Source: Paracoccus aerius | GTDB lineage: Bacteria; Pseudomonadota; Alphaproteobacteria; Rhodobacterales; Rhodobacteraceae | DNA length: 64,000 bases | NCBI RefSeq assembly: GCF_014656455.1 | Contig: NZ_BNCL01000010.1 | Location: forward strand, 1 to 64,000 | Direction: 5' to 3' | In this document: in pieces, positions 48,871 to 62,436 of the stretch | How positions within the stretch are numbered: the stretch's first letter is position 1 | How the letters are laid out: every line of letters starts with the position of its first letter | Made by a program: the position numbers and the translations under genes | The notes under the pieces: model-generated | What the model was told of the DNA's origin: nothing | The model's database searches: none | The model's input: the letters and a program-made list of their open reading frames with translations, nothing else

Positions 48871-50202
48871 ATGACCGATCAAGCCAATCCCCCGGCAGTG
48901 AAAAAACTGTTCATCAAGACCTATGGCTGCCAGATGAACGTCTATGACAGCCAGCGCATGGCCGAGGCCATGGGCGCCGAAGGCTATGTCCTGACCGAGG
49001 ATCAGGCGGACGCCGATATGGTCCTGCTGAACACCTGCCATATCCGCGAAAAGGCGGCCGAGAAGCTGTATTCCGACCTGGGCCGCCTGAAGCCGCTGAA
49101 GGCGGAAAAGCCCGACCTCAAGATCGGCGTGGCAGGCTGCGTGGCACAGGCCGAGGGCGAGGAGATCGTGCGCCGGATGCCCTTGGTCGATCTGGTCGTC
49201 GGCCCGCAGACCTATCACCGCCTGCCCGCCATGCTGCGCGGCGAGGCGCCGGCGATCAACACCGACTTCCCCGAGGAAGACAAGTTCGACCACCTGCCCC
49301 AACGCCGCGCCACCCGCCGCGCGCCCGCGGCCTTCCTGACCGTGCAGGAAGGCTGCGACAAGTTCTGCGCCTTCTGCGTCGTCCCCTATACGCGCGGGGC
49401 CGAGGTCAGCCGCCCCGTGGACCGCATCCTGCGCGAGGCGCGCGACCTGGTGGACCGGGGCGTGCGGGAAATCACGCTGCTGGGCCAGAACGTCAACGGC
49501 TGGCACGGCGCGGGATCGGACGGCGAATGGGGCTTCGGCCGCCTGATCCGGGCCCTTGGGGATATCGAGGGGCTGGACCGCATCCGCTACACGACCAGCC
49601 ACCCCAACGACATGGGCGACGACCTGATCGCGGCGCATCGCGACATTCCGCAACTGATGCCCTATCTGCACCTGCCCGTGCAATCGGGCAGCGACCGCAT
49701 CCTGAAGGCCATGAACCGCAAGCATACGGCGGCGCAATACCTGCGCCTGATCGACCGCATCCGCGAGGCGCGCCCCGACATCATGCTGACCAGCGACTTC
49801 ATCGTGGGCTTTCCGGGCGAGACGGACGGGGACCACCAGGACACCCTGCGCCTTGTGGCGGAAGTCAATTTCGGCACCGCCTTCAGCTTCAAGTATTCCC
49901 CCCGCCCCGGAACCCCCGCCTATGACCGCCCCGAGGTCGAGGGCGCGGTGGCCGACGAGCGGCTGCAGGAATTGCAGGCGCTGCTGACGAAACAGCAGAA
50001 GGCCGCGCAGGAAGGCATGGTCGGGCGCACCCTGGGCGTGCTGTTCGAGAAGCCGGGCCGCAAGGACGGCCAGATGATCGGCAAGTCCGACTACCTGCAC
50101 TCGGTCTTCGTCGACGCGCCCCAGGCCCAGGTCGGCGACCTGGTGCGGGTGCGCATTGTCGGAAGCGCGGCGAACTCGCTGCATGGCGAACTGGCGGGCT
50201 GA
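48871..50202 (+). CDS. miaB: tRNA-2-methylthio-N6-dimethylallyladenosine synthase
   Basis: MiaB is a radical-SAM enzyme that adds a methylthio group to i6A37 of tRNAs reading U-starting codons. The 443-residue protein has the UPF0004 domain with three cluster cysteines ([31 protein letters not shown]), the radical-SAM motif [17 protein letters not shown], and a C-terminal TRAM domain ([13 protein letters not shown]...SYLH-like DYLHSVFV). Length is normal. Confidence 0.97.
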   Translation: MTDQANPPAVKKLFIKTYGCQMNVYDSQRMAEAMGAEGYVLTEDQADADMVLLNTCHIREKAAEKLYSDLGRLKPLKAEKPDLKIGVAGCVAQAEGEEIVRRMPLVDLVVGPQTYHRLPAMLRGEAPAINTDFPEEDKFDHLPQRRATRRAPAAFLTVQEGCDKFCAFCVVPYTRGAEVSRPVDRILREARDLVDRGVREITLLGQNVNGWHGAGSDGEWGFGRLIRALGDIEGLDRIRYTTSHPNDMGDDLIAAHRDIPQLMPYLHLPVQSGSDRILKAMNRKHTAAQYLRLIDRIREARPDIMLTSDFIVGFPGETDGDHQDTLRLVAEVNFGTAFSFKYSPRPGTPAYDRPEVEGAVADERLQELQALLTKQQKAAQEGMVGRTLGVLFEKPGRKDGQMIGKSDYLHSVFVDAPQAQVGDLVRVRIVGSAANSLHGELAG

Positions 50203-50278
50203 GGTCGAAAAACGCCATCCAACCGGAACCGCCCGGCAGACCGGCGGTTGTCCCTGACCCAAGCGGCAGGAGATCAGG

Positions 50279-50635
50279 ATGGACGACGACCGGGTCTGGA
50301 GCTTCGAGGAAAGCCTTTGGCGTGCCTCGGACGAACGCTATCACGAACGGGTCGATCCCGAATGCATCATGGCGCTGAGCCATTCCCCGCACCTGTGCCG
50401 GGGCGAGGATGCCGTCAACGCCGTAAGCGGCACCCCGGAATGGGATCAGGTCAGCTTCCATGACCAGAGCATCTCGCGCCCCGAGGAGGGGATGATCGTC
50501 ATCGGCTACAAGGTCCGAGCGGAAAAGGGCGAAACCCAGTTCGCGGCCGCCTGCACCTCGGTCTATCGGCGCAGGGGGCATGATGACTGGACCGTGGTCC
50601 AGCACGCCCAGGTGGCGCTTGGCGGCAAGGACTGA
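50279..50635 (+). CDS. NTF2-like (DUF4440/SnoaL-type) protein
   Basis: The 118-residue protein starts MDDDRVWSFEESLWRASDERYHERVDPEC. The N-terminal helix ending, the central GEDAV segment and the strands VSFHDQSISRPEEGMIVIGYKVRAEKG and CTSVYRRRGHDDWTVVQHAQVA fit a cystatin/NTF2-like cone fold used for small-molecule binding. No catalytic residues can be assigned. GGCAGGAGATCAGG precedes the ATG. Downstream lie the tandem hairpin elements. Confidence 0.75.
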   Translation: MDDDRVWSFEESLWRASDERYHERVDPECIMALSHSPHLCRGEDAVNAVSGTPEWDQVSFHDQSISRPEEGMIVIGYKVRAEKGETQFAAACTSVYRRRGHDDWTVVQHAQVALGGKD

Positions 50636-50652
50636 CCCTTTCGCCAAAGGAC

Positions 50653-50722
50653 GGCCGACCCCCGGGAACGCGCGAACATGAAGGGGGCCGGCCTCTTTCG
50701 CATCGGTGGATGGATGCGAAAG
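50653..50722. ncRNA. Tandem structured element, copy 1 (two hairpins)
   Basis: Hairpin A1 pairs GGCCGACCCCC (50653-50663) with GGGGGCCGGCC (50683-50693), one mismatch, around a loop that contains GGAACGCGCGAACA. Hairpin B1 pairs CTTTCGCATC (50695-50704) with GATGCGAAAG (50713-50722). The same two-hairpin plan returns in copy 2 with paired base changes. Which strand is transcribed is not known. It lies 18 bases after the NTF2-like gene stop. Confidence 0.55.
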
Positions 50723-50734
50723 CGCGTGGCGCCA

Positions 50735-50757
50735 AGGCATCACCCGTCGTGATGCCT
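50735..50757. repeat. Palindrome between the two structured elements
   Basis: AGGCATCAC and GTGATGCCT form a perfect nine-base hairpin with a five-base loop. It has no counterpart after copy 2 and may be a terminator-like separator or part of the same transcript. Confidence 0.5.
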
Positions 50758-50770
50758 GACGAAGATTGAA

Positions 50771-50845
50771 GGACCGGCCCCCAGGAACGCGCGAACAGGA
50801 CAGGGGCCGGTCCCTTTCGCCTGCGGTGGTGCACACAGGCGAAAG
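50771..50845. ncRNA. Tandem structured element, copy 2 (two hairpins)
   Basis: Hairpin A2 pairs GGACCGGCCCC (50771-50781) with GGGGCCGGTCC (50803-50813) around a loop with the same GGAACGCGCGAACA as copy 1. Hairpin B2 pairs CTTTCGCCTG (50814-50823) with CAGGCGAAAG (50836-50845). Compared with copy 1 at least five base pairs are changed on both sides. It ends 18 bases before the ccoP stop codon; the end of ccoP itself can form GGCGGGG/CCCCGCC. Confidence 0.55.
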
Positions 50846-50863
50846 CCGGAGATCCGGGCGGGG

Positions 50864-51898
50864 TTATTCCCCGCCGCCCAGACCGTGAACATAGGCGGCG
50901 ACGGCGCGGATCTCGGCCTCGGACAGGCGCGTGTTCCAGGCGGGCATCACCCCGAAGGGGCCTTCGGCGACGATGCGGGTCAGCGTCGCCTGGTCGTTGC
51001 CATACAGCCAGACCGCGTCGGCCAGGTTGGGCGCGCCCTGCATCCGGTCGCCGCTGCCGTCGTCCATGTGACAGGCCGAGCAGTTGTCGGAATAGACCTG
51101 CTGGCCCTCGGCTGCCTTGGCGGCATTGTGGGGCAGGTCGGACAGGGACAGGACATAGTTCACAACCTGGTCGATCTGGCCCCGGTCCAGAATCCCGTCC
51201 GTGCCGAAGGCGGGCATCTGGGAATAGCGGGTGTCGCCGTCATGCGGGTCACGGATGCCGTGCTGCAGGGTCAGGTGGATATCCTCGAGCGTGCCGCCCC
51301 ATAGCCAGTCGTTGTCCAGAAGGTTCGGATAGCCCTTTGCCCCGCCCGCCCCCGATCCGTGGCACTGCGCGCACCAGGTGCGGAACACCGCGCCGCCGGC
51401 ATTGGTGGCATAGTTCACCAGTTCCGGATCATTGGGGATCTCGGCCAGGTCCACCTCGGCCAGACGGGCCTGGATGGCGGCATTGGCCTGGTCGAAGCGT
51501 TCGATCTCGGCCGCGACCTCCTGCCGGTAATCCGTGCCCAGCAGGCCCTGCGTGGCCTGGCTGACCAGCGGGATCGCGGGATAGGCGATCACATAGCCCA
51601 GGGCCCAGACGATCGTGGCATAGAAGGTCCAAAGCCACCAGCGGGGCATGGGATTGTCATACTCGGTGATCCCGTCCCATTCATGGCCGGTGGAACCCAC
51701 CTCTTGCACCAGTCCCTTGCGGCCGGGCTTGCGCAGCTTCGGGGCCACCGGCTTGTCCGCGCGGGGACGTTCGGGGATGTCGCCCGTGATCTTGGCCGCG
51801 TGCTCGCTGTCGGCCGCGTGGCGCTGGACCGAGATCCGGTTGTCGGGATTGGCAGGATCCTGATGCGGGCCTACCGGCTTGTCCTTGTCGTCGGCCAT
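50864..51898 (-). CDS. ccoP: cbb3-type cytochrome c oxidase subunit III (di-heme CcoP)
   Basis: CcoP passes electrons from soluble cytochromes c to the catalytic subunit. The 344-residue protein has an N-terminal soluble stretch, [21 protein letters not shown] as membrane helix (about residues 85-105), and two heme c sites, CAQCH and CSACH, each in a class I cytochrome domain with distal Met regions ([16 protein letters not shown]). The ATG at 51898 overlaps the ccoQ stop by one base. It is the last gene of ccoNOQP. Confidence 0.97.
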   Translation of the reverse strand: MADDKDKPVGPHQDPANPDNRISVQRHAADSEHAAKITGDIPERPRADKPVAPKLRKPGRKGLVQEVGSTGHEWDGITEYDNPMPRWWLWTFYATIVWALGYVIAYPAIPLVSQATQGLLGTDYRQEVAAEIERFDQANAAIQARLAEVDLAEIPNDPELVNYATNAGGAVFRTWCAQCHGSGAGGAKGYPNLLDNDWLWGGTLEDIHLTLQHGIRDPHDGDTRYSQMPAFGTDGILDRGQIDQVVNYVLSLSDLPHNAAKAAEGQQVYSDNCSACHMDDGSGDRMQGAPNLADAVWLYGNDQATLTRIVAEGPFGVMPAWNTRLSEAEIRAVAAYVHGLGGGE

Positions 51899-52086
51899 CA
51901 CCGGCCCTCCTTGTCGTCCGCGTCGGCGGGACGGTTCTCGTTCCTGAAGATGCTTTCGGCGGCGTCGCGATGGGCCTTGCGCGATCCCGGGCGGAAGACG
52001 AACAGGATCACGCCCAGGAAGAACAGCACCAGGACCAGCAGCGCCCAGCTATCCGCCAGGCCGCGCAGGAAGCTGTATGTTTCCAT
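51898..52086 (-). CDS. ccoQ: cbb3-type cytochrome oxidase small subunit CcoQ
   Basis: The 62-residue protein [20 protein letters not shown] continues with [15 protein letters not shown] and a charged tail ending DADDKEGR. One membrane helix and the FRPGSR motif are typical of CcoQ/FixQ, which stabilises the oxidase. The open frame begins earlier inside ccoO, but the METYSFLR start fits the family and lies 11 bases past the ccoO stop. Confidence 0.95.
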   Translation of the reverse strand: METYSFLRGLADSWALLVLVLFFLGVILFVFRPGSRKAHRDAAESIFRNENRPADADDKEGR

Positions 52087-52096
52087 GACCGCCCCC

Positions 52097-52822
52097 TTAC
52101 CGCGCCGGATCGGGCTGGAAGGTCGAGAAGTCGACCATCGTTCCCAGCACTTGCAGATAGGCAACCAGGGCATCCATTTCCGTCAGTTGCGGCTGGCGAT
52201 CGAAGTTGCGTTGCTGCGCGCCCGGATAGCGTTCCTGAAGGCCTTCGGCATCGGCATTGGGATCCGCCTGCGCCCGGAAATCCTGGACCGAGGCCGCGAT
52301 CATCTCCTCGGAATAGGGCACCCCCACCATGGCGTCGGTCTCAACGCGGTCCTGGACATGGTCCGGTTCGATGACCCGGTCCATCAGGAAGCCGTATTTG
52401 GGCATGATGGATTCCGGCACGACCGATTGCGGGTCGCGCAGGTGGTCCAGGTGCCATTCATCCGAATAGCGCCCGCCCACACGGGCCAGATCCGGCCCGG
52501 TGCGCTTTGACCCCCACTGGAAGGGGTGGTCGTACATCGATTCCGCGGCAAGGCTGTAATGGCCGTAACGCTCGACCTCGTCGCGCATCGGGCGGATCAT
52601 CTGGCTGTGGCAGACATAGCAGCCCTCGCGGACATAGATGTCGCGGCCGGCCAGTTCCAGCGGGGTGTAGGGGCGGACCCCTTCCACCTTCTCGATGGTG
52701 TTTTCTAGGTAAAACAACGGGGTGATCTGCACGAGGCCGCCGATGGTCACGACCAGGAAGGAAAAGATCAGCAGAAGCGTCGCGTTCTTTTCGAGGATCT
52801 TGTGTTTCTGAAGGATTTGCAT
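52097..52822 (-). CDS. ccoO: cbb3-type cytochrome c oxidase subunit II (mono-heme CcoO)
   Basis: The 241-residue protein has one membrane anchor ([20 protein letters not shown]), the heme c site [17 protein letters not shown] and the later [10 protein letters not shown] axial-methionine region. The sequence [39 protein letters not shown] is highly conserved in CcoO/FixO. It is 13 bases after ccoN. Confidence 0.97.
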   Translation of the reverse strand: MQILQKHKILEKNATLLLIFSFLVVTIGGLVQITPLFYLENTIEKVEGVRPYTPLELAGRDIYVREGCYVCHSQMIRPMRDEVERYGHYSLAAESMYDHPFQWGSKRTGPDLARVGGRYSDEWHLDHLRDPQSVVPESIMPKYGFLMDRVIEPDHVQDRVETDAMVGVPYSEEMIAASVQDFRAQADPNADAEGLQERYPGAQQRNFDRQPQLTEMDALVAYLQVLGTMVDFSTFQPDPAR

Positions 52823-52835
52823 GGCTCGCGTTCCC

Positions 52836-54440
52836 TTATTCGGCCGGCACGCCGATGGCGGTCGAATGCGCCTTGGGCTGGCGGGCCACGGTGGCCCAGA
52901 GGTTGTAGGCCATGATGATCCCGCCGGTCAGATACAGGACACCGCCCAGGGCACGGACCACGTTCATCGCGAACTTGGCCTGTACGGTGTCGGCGAAGGC
53001 GTTGACCAGGAAGCCCTGGCTGTCGACCTCGCGCCACATCAGGCCTTCCATGATGCCCGACACCCACATGGACGCGGCGTAGAGGACCAGGCCGATGGTG
53101 GCCAACCAGAAGTGCCAGGAGACCAGCGACAGCGAATACAGGCGTTCACGTCCCCACAGGCGCGGCGTCAGGTAATACAGCGCGCCGAAGGTGATCATGC
53201 CGTTCCAGCCAAGCGCGCCGGAATGGACGTGGCCGATGGTCCAGTCGGTGTAATGCGACAGGCTGTTCACGGCCTTGATCGACATCATCGGCCCTTCAAA
53301 GGTCGCCATGCCATAGAAGCCGACGGCCACCACCATCATGCGCAGGATCGGGTCAGTACGGAGCTTGTCCCAGGCCCCCGACAGGGTCATCAGCCCGTTG
53401 ATCATCCCGCCCCAGGACGGCATCCACAGCATGATGGAAAACACCATCCCCAGCGTCGAGGCCCAGTCGGGCAGTGCGGTATAGTGCAGGTGGTGCGGAC
53501 CGGCCCAGATGTACAGGAAGATCAGCGCCCAGAAGTGGATGATCGACAGTTTATAGGAATAGACGGGACGCTCGGCCTGCTTCGGGATGAAATAGTACAT
53601 CATCCCAAGGAAGCCCGCGGTCAGGAAGAAGCCCACGGCGTTGTGGCCGTACCACCACTGCACCATCGCGTCCTGCACGCCCGAAAACACCTGGACCGAC
53701 TTTGATCCGAAGATGCTGACCGGCACCGACAGGTTGTTGACGATGTGCAGCATCGCGATGGTCACGATGAAGGCCAGGTAGAACCAGTTGGCGACGTAGA
53801 TATGGGGTTCCTTGCGCTTGATCACGGTGCCCAGGAACACGGCCAGATAGGCCACCCAGACCACCGTCAGCCACCAGTCCACATACCATTCCGGCTCGGC
53901 ATATTCCTTGGACTGGGTGGCCCCGGCGATATAGCCGGTCGCGGCCAGCACGATGAACAGGTTGTATCCCCAGAACACGAACCATGCCAGGTTCCCGCCC
54001 CACAGCCGCGCGGCCGAGGTGCGCTGCACCACATAAAAGGACGTGGCGATCAGCGCGTTGCCGCCAAAGGCGAAGATGACCGCGCTTGTATGCAGCGGGC
54101 GCAGCTTGCCGAAGTTGGTGTAGCCCTGGGTCAGATCCGACAGGTTCAGCGCCGGAAAGGCCAGTTGGAAGGCGATGACCACGCCCACCAGGAAGCCCAC
54201 CACGCCCCAGAAGGTCGTGGCGATGACCCCCCAGCGGACAACATCGTCCATATACTGCCTTTTGTCGATGACCGGCGCGGGTTCGTCGATCTGGCGCAGG
54301 GCCCAGACGAACATCCCGCCCGCCACCAGCATGACGACGATCGCATTGACCATATAGGCCGGGTCGCGCGCCATGTTGGCGCCGATCGCGGCCAACAAGG
54401 CGACCGCTCCCAGCAAGATCAGCTTCACATAATTCCACAT
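52836..54440 (-). CDS. ccoN: cbb3-type cytochrome c oxidase catalytic subunit I
   Basis: CcoN holds heme b, the heme b3-CuB site and reduces O2 at low oxygen. The 534-residue protein has twelve membrane helices with histidine ligands in [45 protein letters not shown] and [18 protein letters not shown]. The start at 54440 ([11 protein letters not shown]) matches CcoN proteins I recall; an in-frame ATG at 54470 is an alternative. A perfect FNR box about 100-115 bases upstream indicates anaerobic or micro-oxic induction. Confidence 0.97.
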   Translation of the reverse strand: MWNYVKLILLGAVALLAAIGANMARDPAYMVNAIVVMLVAGGMFVWALRQIDEPAPVIDKRQYMDDVVRWGVIATTFWGVVGFLVGVVIAFQLAFPALNLSDLTQGYTNFGKLRPLHTSAVIFAFGGNALIATSFYVVQRTSAARLWGGNLAWFVFWGYNLFIVLAATGYIAGATQSKEYAEPEWYVDWWLTVVWVAYLAVFLGTVIKRKEPHIYVANWFYLAFIVTIAMLHIVNNLSVPVSIFGSKSVQVFSGVQDAMVQWWYGHNAVGFFLTAGFLGMMYYFIPKQAERPVYSYKLSIIHFWALIFLYIWAGPHHLHYTALPDWASTLGMVFSIMLWMPSWGGMINGLMTLSGAWDKLRTDPILRMMVVAVGFYGMATFEGPMMSIKAVNSLSHYTDWTIGHVHSGALGWNGMITFGALYYLTPRLWGRERLYSLSLVSWHFWLATIGLVLYAASMWVSGIMEGLMWREVDSQGFLVNAFADTVQAKFAMNVVRALGGVLYLTGGIIMAYNLWATVARQPKAHSTAIGVPAE

Positions 54441-54544
54441 GGTTTTTACCCGCGCCCTTTGGTCGGACATGGCGGGCGGCACGATTCGCCGGCCGGATGT
54501 CCTGTCTTGGCTTGTGGAATTAGGCGGACCGGTCCCCGCCAACC

Positions 54545-54558
54545 TTGATCTGCATCAA
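54545..54558 (-). promoter_or_regulatory. FNR/FnrP box for ccoN
   Basis: TTGAT-CTGC-ATCAA is a perfect match to the FNR consensus TTGAT-N4-ATCAA. If bound at -41.5, transcription of ccoN would start near 54510, about 70 bases before the 54440 ATG. Confidence 0.8.
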
Positions 54559-54568
54559 GTTCGGCGGT

Positions 54569-54582
54569 TTGATTCCGATCAA
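54569..54582 (+). promoter_or_regulatory. FNR/FnrP box for the universal stress gene
   Basis: TTGAT-TCCG-ATCAA is a second perfect FNR box, 24 bases (centre to centre) from the first. At -41.5 it would place the start near 54617, 19 bases before the ATG at 54636. Confidence 0.8.
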
Positions 54583-54635
54583 GGCCATCGGGCGGCAAAG
54601 CCGCCATCCTGTCACAACAATCAGAGGAGACCGCC

Positions 54636-55472
54636 ATGGGTTACAAAAGCATCCTGACCGTCCTGTCGGACGCCCGCCAGCTGCCGCAGCTTGACGCCGC
54701 GGCGGCCCTGGCCGCGCGCGAGGACGGGCACCTGTCGGTTCTGAGCCTTGGGCTGGATCACACGCAGGTCGGCTATTACTTTCCGAACGGAATGCCCTAT
54801 GCCTTCCAGGACGCCATCGACATGGCGGTGGACCAGGCAGGATCGCTGGACCAGCAGGTCCGGCAGCATCTGGCCCGCTACAGCGACCTGCGGTGGTCGT
54901 CCGAGGCGGCGGTGGCCCAGATTGGCGGCATCGCCAACCTGGTCGGGATGCGCGCGCGGTTTTCCGACCTGACTGTCCTGTCCCGCCCCTATGGCGAGGA
55001 CGCCCCCGGCGAGGCAGAGGCCGTCGTCGAGGCCGCCCTGTTCGAGGGGTGCTGCCCGGTCCTTGTCCTGCCCGGCACCAAACTGCCCTCCGACCCGCCG
55101 GGCAAGGTCGTGATCGCCTGGAACCAGTCCATCGAAGCCCTGGCTGCGGTCCGCCGCGCGCTGCCGCTGCTGCAATCCGCCGGTTCAGTCGAAATCACCG
55201 TGATCGACCCGCGCGCCGGCGCGGACGGATCGGAACCCGGCGCGCCGCTCGCGCAGATGCTGAACCGCCACGGCGTCCATGCCGACATCGCCGTCCTAGC
55301 CCGCACCGCCGGCACCGTCAGCGAAGAGATCAACCGCCGCGCGACCGAGATCGGCGCGGATCTTGTGGTGATGGGCGCCTACGGCCATTCCCGCTTCCGC
55401 CAGGCGATCCTGGGCGGGGCCACGCGCAACATGCTGGAAAAGGCGAAGGTGCCCGTGCTGATGGCGCGCTGA
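54636..55472 (+). CDS. Universal stress protein (tandem UspA type)
   Basis: The 278-residue protein has two Usp-like halves. The second (about residues 150-278) is complete, with KVVIAWNQSIEALAAVRRALP and the ATP-binding pattern VMGAYGHSRFRQAILGGATRNMLEKAKVPVLM (GxxG-9x-GS/T-like). The first half is more divergent. Usp genes next to cbb3 oxidase genes are common in Paracoccus and Rhodobacter and belong to the FNR regulon. GAGGAGACCGCC-type binding site (AGAGGAGACCGCC) precedes the ATG. Confidence 0.92.
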   Translation: MGYKSILTVLSDARQLPQLDAAAALAAREDGHLSVLSLGLDHTQVGYYFPNGMPYAFQDAIDMAVDQAGSLDQQVRQHLARYSDLRWSSEAAVAQIGGIANLVGMRARFSDLTVLSRPYGEDAPGEAEAVVEAALFEGCCPVLVLPGTKLPSDPPGKVVIAWNQSIEALAAVRRALPLLQSAGSVEITVIDPRAGADGSEPGAPLAQMLNRHGVHADIAVLARTAGTVSEEINRRATEIGADLVVMGAYGHSRFRQAILGGATRNMLEKAKVPVLMAR

Positions 55473-55500
55473 TGGCGCGCTGATGGCCCGCGTGGCTGGT

Positions 55501-56754
55501 TCAGGCTGTCAGCCGCGTTCCGTCATGGCCAGCGATGCGCAGGTCCATCAGCGCGCCTTCCGGCTGGTCGCTGGCGAAGGCCACCTCGGTGAACTGCTCG
55601 GTCCGGCCCAGGCGCGGCCCTTCGGTCAGGACGCGGTGGGTGCGGCCAAGCTGCGCGTCGAGGTGACGGCGCAGCGCGGCCTCGCCCGCTTCGCGCAACC
55701 GCGCGGCGCGGTCGCGGATCACGGGGCCTTGCACGGCAGGCATCCGCGCGGCGGGCGTGCCCTTGCGCGGCGAGAAGGGAAAGACATGAAGGAAGGTCAG
55801 CCCGCAATCGTCCACCAGCTTCACGCTGTTCTGAAACATGGAATCCGTTTCCGTGGGAAAACCCGCGATGATGTCTGCGCCGAAGACGATGTCGGGGCGC
55901 AGCCGGCGCGCTTCTTCGCAAAAGCGGATCGCGTCGTCGCGCCCGTGGCGGCGCTTCATCCGCTTCAGGATCATGTCGTCGCCCGCCTGCAATGACAGGT
56001 GCAGATGCGGCATCAGGCGCGCTTCGGTGGCGATGGCCAGCATCAGGTTATCGTCCGCCTCGATCGAATCGATGCTGCTGATGCGCAGGCGCGGCAGATC
56101 CGGGACCAGCCGCAGGATGCGCATCACCAGATCGCCCAGACGCGGCGTGCCGGGCAGGTCGGCGCCCCAGCTTGTCAGGTCCACGCCGGTCAGCACGACC
56201 TCGTTGAAGCCGCGCCCGACCAGGCGCTTGATCTGCTCCACCACCACGCCCGCAGGGACCGACCGCGAATTGCCGCGCCCGTAAGGGATGATGCAGAAGG
56301 TGCAGCGATGGTCGCAGCCGTTCTGGACCTGGACATAGGCGCGGTGGCGGCCAAAGCCGTCGATCAGGTGGCCCGCCGTTTCCTTGACCGACATGATGTC
56401 GTCGACGCGGATCTTTTCGGTCTCGCCGATCAGGTCGGGCGCGCGCAGGCTGACCCATGTCTGCGGCTGCATCTTCTCGTGGTTGCCGATCACGCGCGTG
56501 ACCTCGGGCATGGCCGCGAAGGTCTCGGGTTCGGTCTGGGCGGCGCAACCGGTCACGATCACCGGGGCGCCGGGGTTTTCGCGCGACAGGCGGCGGATTT
56601 CCTGGCGGGCCTTGCGCACGGCCTCGGCGGTGACGGCGCATGTATTGACGACCACGGCGCCCGACAGGCCCGCGGCCTCGGCCATTTCCTTCATCGCCTC
56701 GGTCTCATAGGCGTTCAGGCGGCAGCCCAGCGTGGAAAAGACGGGTGCGGTCAT
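55501..56754 (-). CDS. mtaB: tRNA (N6-threonylcarbamoyladenosine37) methylthiotransferase MtaB
   Basis: MtaB turns t6A37 into ms2t6A37 in tRNA, a radical-SAM reaction. The 417-residue protein has the UPF0004 cysteines (STLGCRLNAYETEAM, VVNTCAVTAEAVRKARQ, TGCAAQTEP) and the radical-SAM motif NGCDHRCTFCIIPYGRGNSRS, with a shorter TRAM-like end. TLGCRxNxxE and CIIPYGRG separate it from MiaB. Its start overlaps the dapF stop (ATGA). Confidence 0.95.
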   Translation of the reverse strand: MTAPVFSTLGCRLNAYETEAMKEMAEAAGLSGAVVVNTCAVTAEAVRKARQEIRRLSRENPGAPVIVTGCAAQTEPETFAAMPEVTRVIGNHEKMQPQTWVSLRAPDLIGETEKIRVDDIMSVKETAGHLIDGFGRHRAYVQVQNGCDHRCTFCIIPYGRGNSRSVPAGVVVEQIKRLVGRGFNEVVLTGVDLTSWGADLPGTPRLGDLVMRILRLVPDLPRLRISSIDSIEADDNLMLAIATEARLMPHLHLSLQAGDDMILKRMKRRHGRDDAIRFCEEARRLRPDIVFGADIIAGFPTETDSMFQNSVKLVDDCGLTFLHVFPFSPRKGTPAARMPAVQGPVIRDRAARLREAGEAALRRHLDAQLGRTHRVLTEGPRLGRTEQFTEVAFASDQPEGALMDLRIAGHDGTRLTA

Positions 56755-57590
56755 GATGCAAGCCAATCTGGCGTCAGCACGCCGGAAAAGACATGGGCCG
56801 TCGGCCCCTCCATCCAGACGCCGTCGTCGCGCCAGTCGATCATCAGCATCCCTCCAGGCACATTGACCTTGACCCGCCGCCCAGTCAGCCCGCGCCGGGC
56901 CGCGGCCACGGCGGCCGCGCAGGAACAGGATCCGGAGGCCAGCGTCGGCCCCGTCCCGCGTTCCCAGATGCGCAGGATGATCTCATCCGGCGACAGGACC
57001 TGCACGACCTCGACATTGGTGCGCTGCGGATAAAGCGGATGATGTTCCATCTGCGGGCCGAAGCTGGCCAGATCGACGGATGCCGCGTCATCGACAAAAA
57101 AGGTCACATGCGGGTTGCCCATGCCGGTCGCCGCCGGATCGCCCTCGATGGGCAGGTGGTCGGTGTCCACGTCCTGGGCCAGCGGGATCGCGTGCCAGTC
57201 CAGCACCGGCGGCCCCATGTTGACGCGCGTCAGCCCCGCGCCCGCATCCTCGGCCAGCAGCACGCCGTGGTCGGTGCGCAGGCTGAGGCGGTCGCGCCCG
57301 GACTGGTCCATCACGTAACGCGCGATGCAGCGCGTCGCGTTGCCGCAGGCGGCGCTGACGGACCCGTCCGCATTCCAGAACCGCAGCCGGACATCGCTGT
57401 CCTCGCCGGGCTGGATCACCGCCAACTGGTCGAACCCCACCCCCCTGTTGCGGTCGGCGATGCGCGCGATCGCGCCCGCCGCAGGCGGCGTGCCGCCCCC
57501 GCGCAGGTCGAGGACGACGAAATCATTGCCAAGCCCATGCATCTTCATGAAGGGCAGGCCGGGGGCGGATGGGCTGTTCATGGGGGCCAT
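56751..57590 (-). CDS. dapF: Diaminopimelate epimerase
   Basis: DapF converts LL- to meso-diaminopimelate for lysine and peptidoglycan. The 279-residue enzyme has FMKMHGLGNDFVVLDL, the first catalytic Cys in VSAACGNATRCIARYV, GNPHVTFFV and the second Cys in LASGSCSCAAAVAAARRG. ATG at 57590 has AGGGA five bases upstream; the family core begins at residue 14. The gene is coupled to mtaB, as is common in Rhodobacterales. Confidence 0.96.
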   Translation of the reverse strand: MAPMNSPSAPGLPFMKMHGLGNDFVVLDLRGGGTPPAAGAIARIADRNRGVGFDQLAVIQPGEDSDVRLRFWNADGSVSAACGNATRCIARYVMDQSGRDRLSLRTDHGVLLAEDAGAGLTRVNMGPPVLDWHAIPLAQDVDTDHLPIEGDPAATGMGNPHVTFFVDDAASVDLASFGPQMEHHPLYPQRTNVEVVQVLSPDEIILRIWERGTGPTLASGSCSCAAAVAAARRGLTGRRVKVNVPGGMLMIDWRDDGVWMEGPTAHVFSGVLTPDWLAS

Positions 57591-57635
57591 ATAGTCCCTG
57601 CGTTAATTTTCCGCCAGTGGCCACGACTTTTCCGC

Positions 57636-57664
57636 TTGACGCCCCCGGCAGCCCCCCCTAGTAA
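57636..57664 (+). promoter_or_regulatory. Sigma-70-type promoter of tRNA-Lys
   Basis: TTGACG (57636-57641), a 17-base C-rich spacer and TAGTAA (57659-57664) lie just before the tRNA, with an expected start near 57671. Confidence 0.65.
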
Positions 57665-57676
57665 GCCCCCCATGTT

Positions 57677-57752
57677 GGGCCCATAGCTCAGTTGGTAGAG
57701 CAACTGACTTTTAATCAGTGGGTCACAGGTTCGAATCCTGTTGGGCTCACCA
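57677..57752 (+). tRNA. tRNA-Lys (anticodon TTT)
   Basis: The 76-base gene folds as a cloverleaf: acceptor GGGCCCA/TGGGCTC, D arm GCTC...GAGC with AGTTGGTA loop, anticodon stem ACTGA/TCAGT around CTTTTAA, T arm CACAG-GTTCGAAT-CCTGT region, discriminator A and encoded CCA. The anticodon TTT reads both lysine codons. Confidence 0.96.
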
Positions 57753-57760
57753 TCATGAAA

Positions 57761-57793
57761 TCAAGGGCCTGGGCTGAAAAGCCCGGGCCTTGA
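57761..57793 (+). terminator. Hairpin after tRNA-Lys
   Basis: TCAAGG-CCTGGGCT pairs with AGCCCGGGCCTTGA with one bulged G and a GAAA tetraloop, eight bases past the tRNA. The U tract is poor (TTGATCGTTCC). Confidence 0.55.
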
Positions 57794-57842
57794 TCGTTCC
57801 GGAAGCCCCAAAATCTGCCTTTTCCGCGCCGCGACCTGCCAT

Positions 57843-57870
57843 GAAAGAGGGCGCGCAGTGCTGCGCGCCC
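57843..57870 (-). terminator. gltB terminator
   Basis: GGGCGCGCAG (57849-57858) and CTGCGCGCCC (57861-57870) form a perfect ten-base stem; the minus strand continues TCTTTCAT. It lies 25 bases after the gltB stop. Confidence 0.75.
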
Positions 57871-57894
57871 CAATCCATGTCCAGGCATCCCGCC

Positions 57895-62432
<4,538 letters not shown>

Positions 62433-62436
<4 letters not shown>

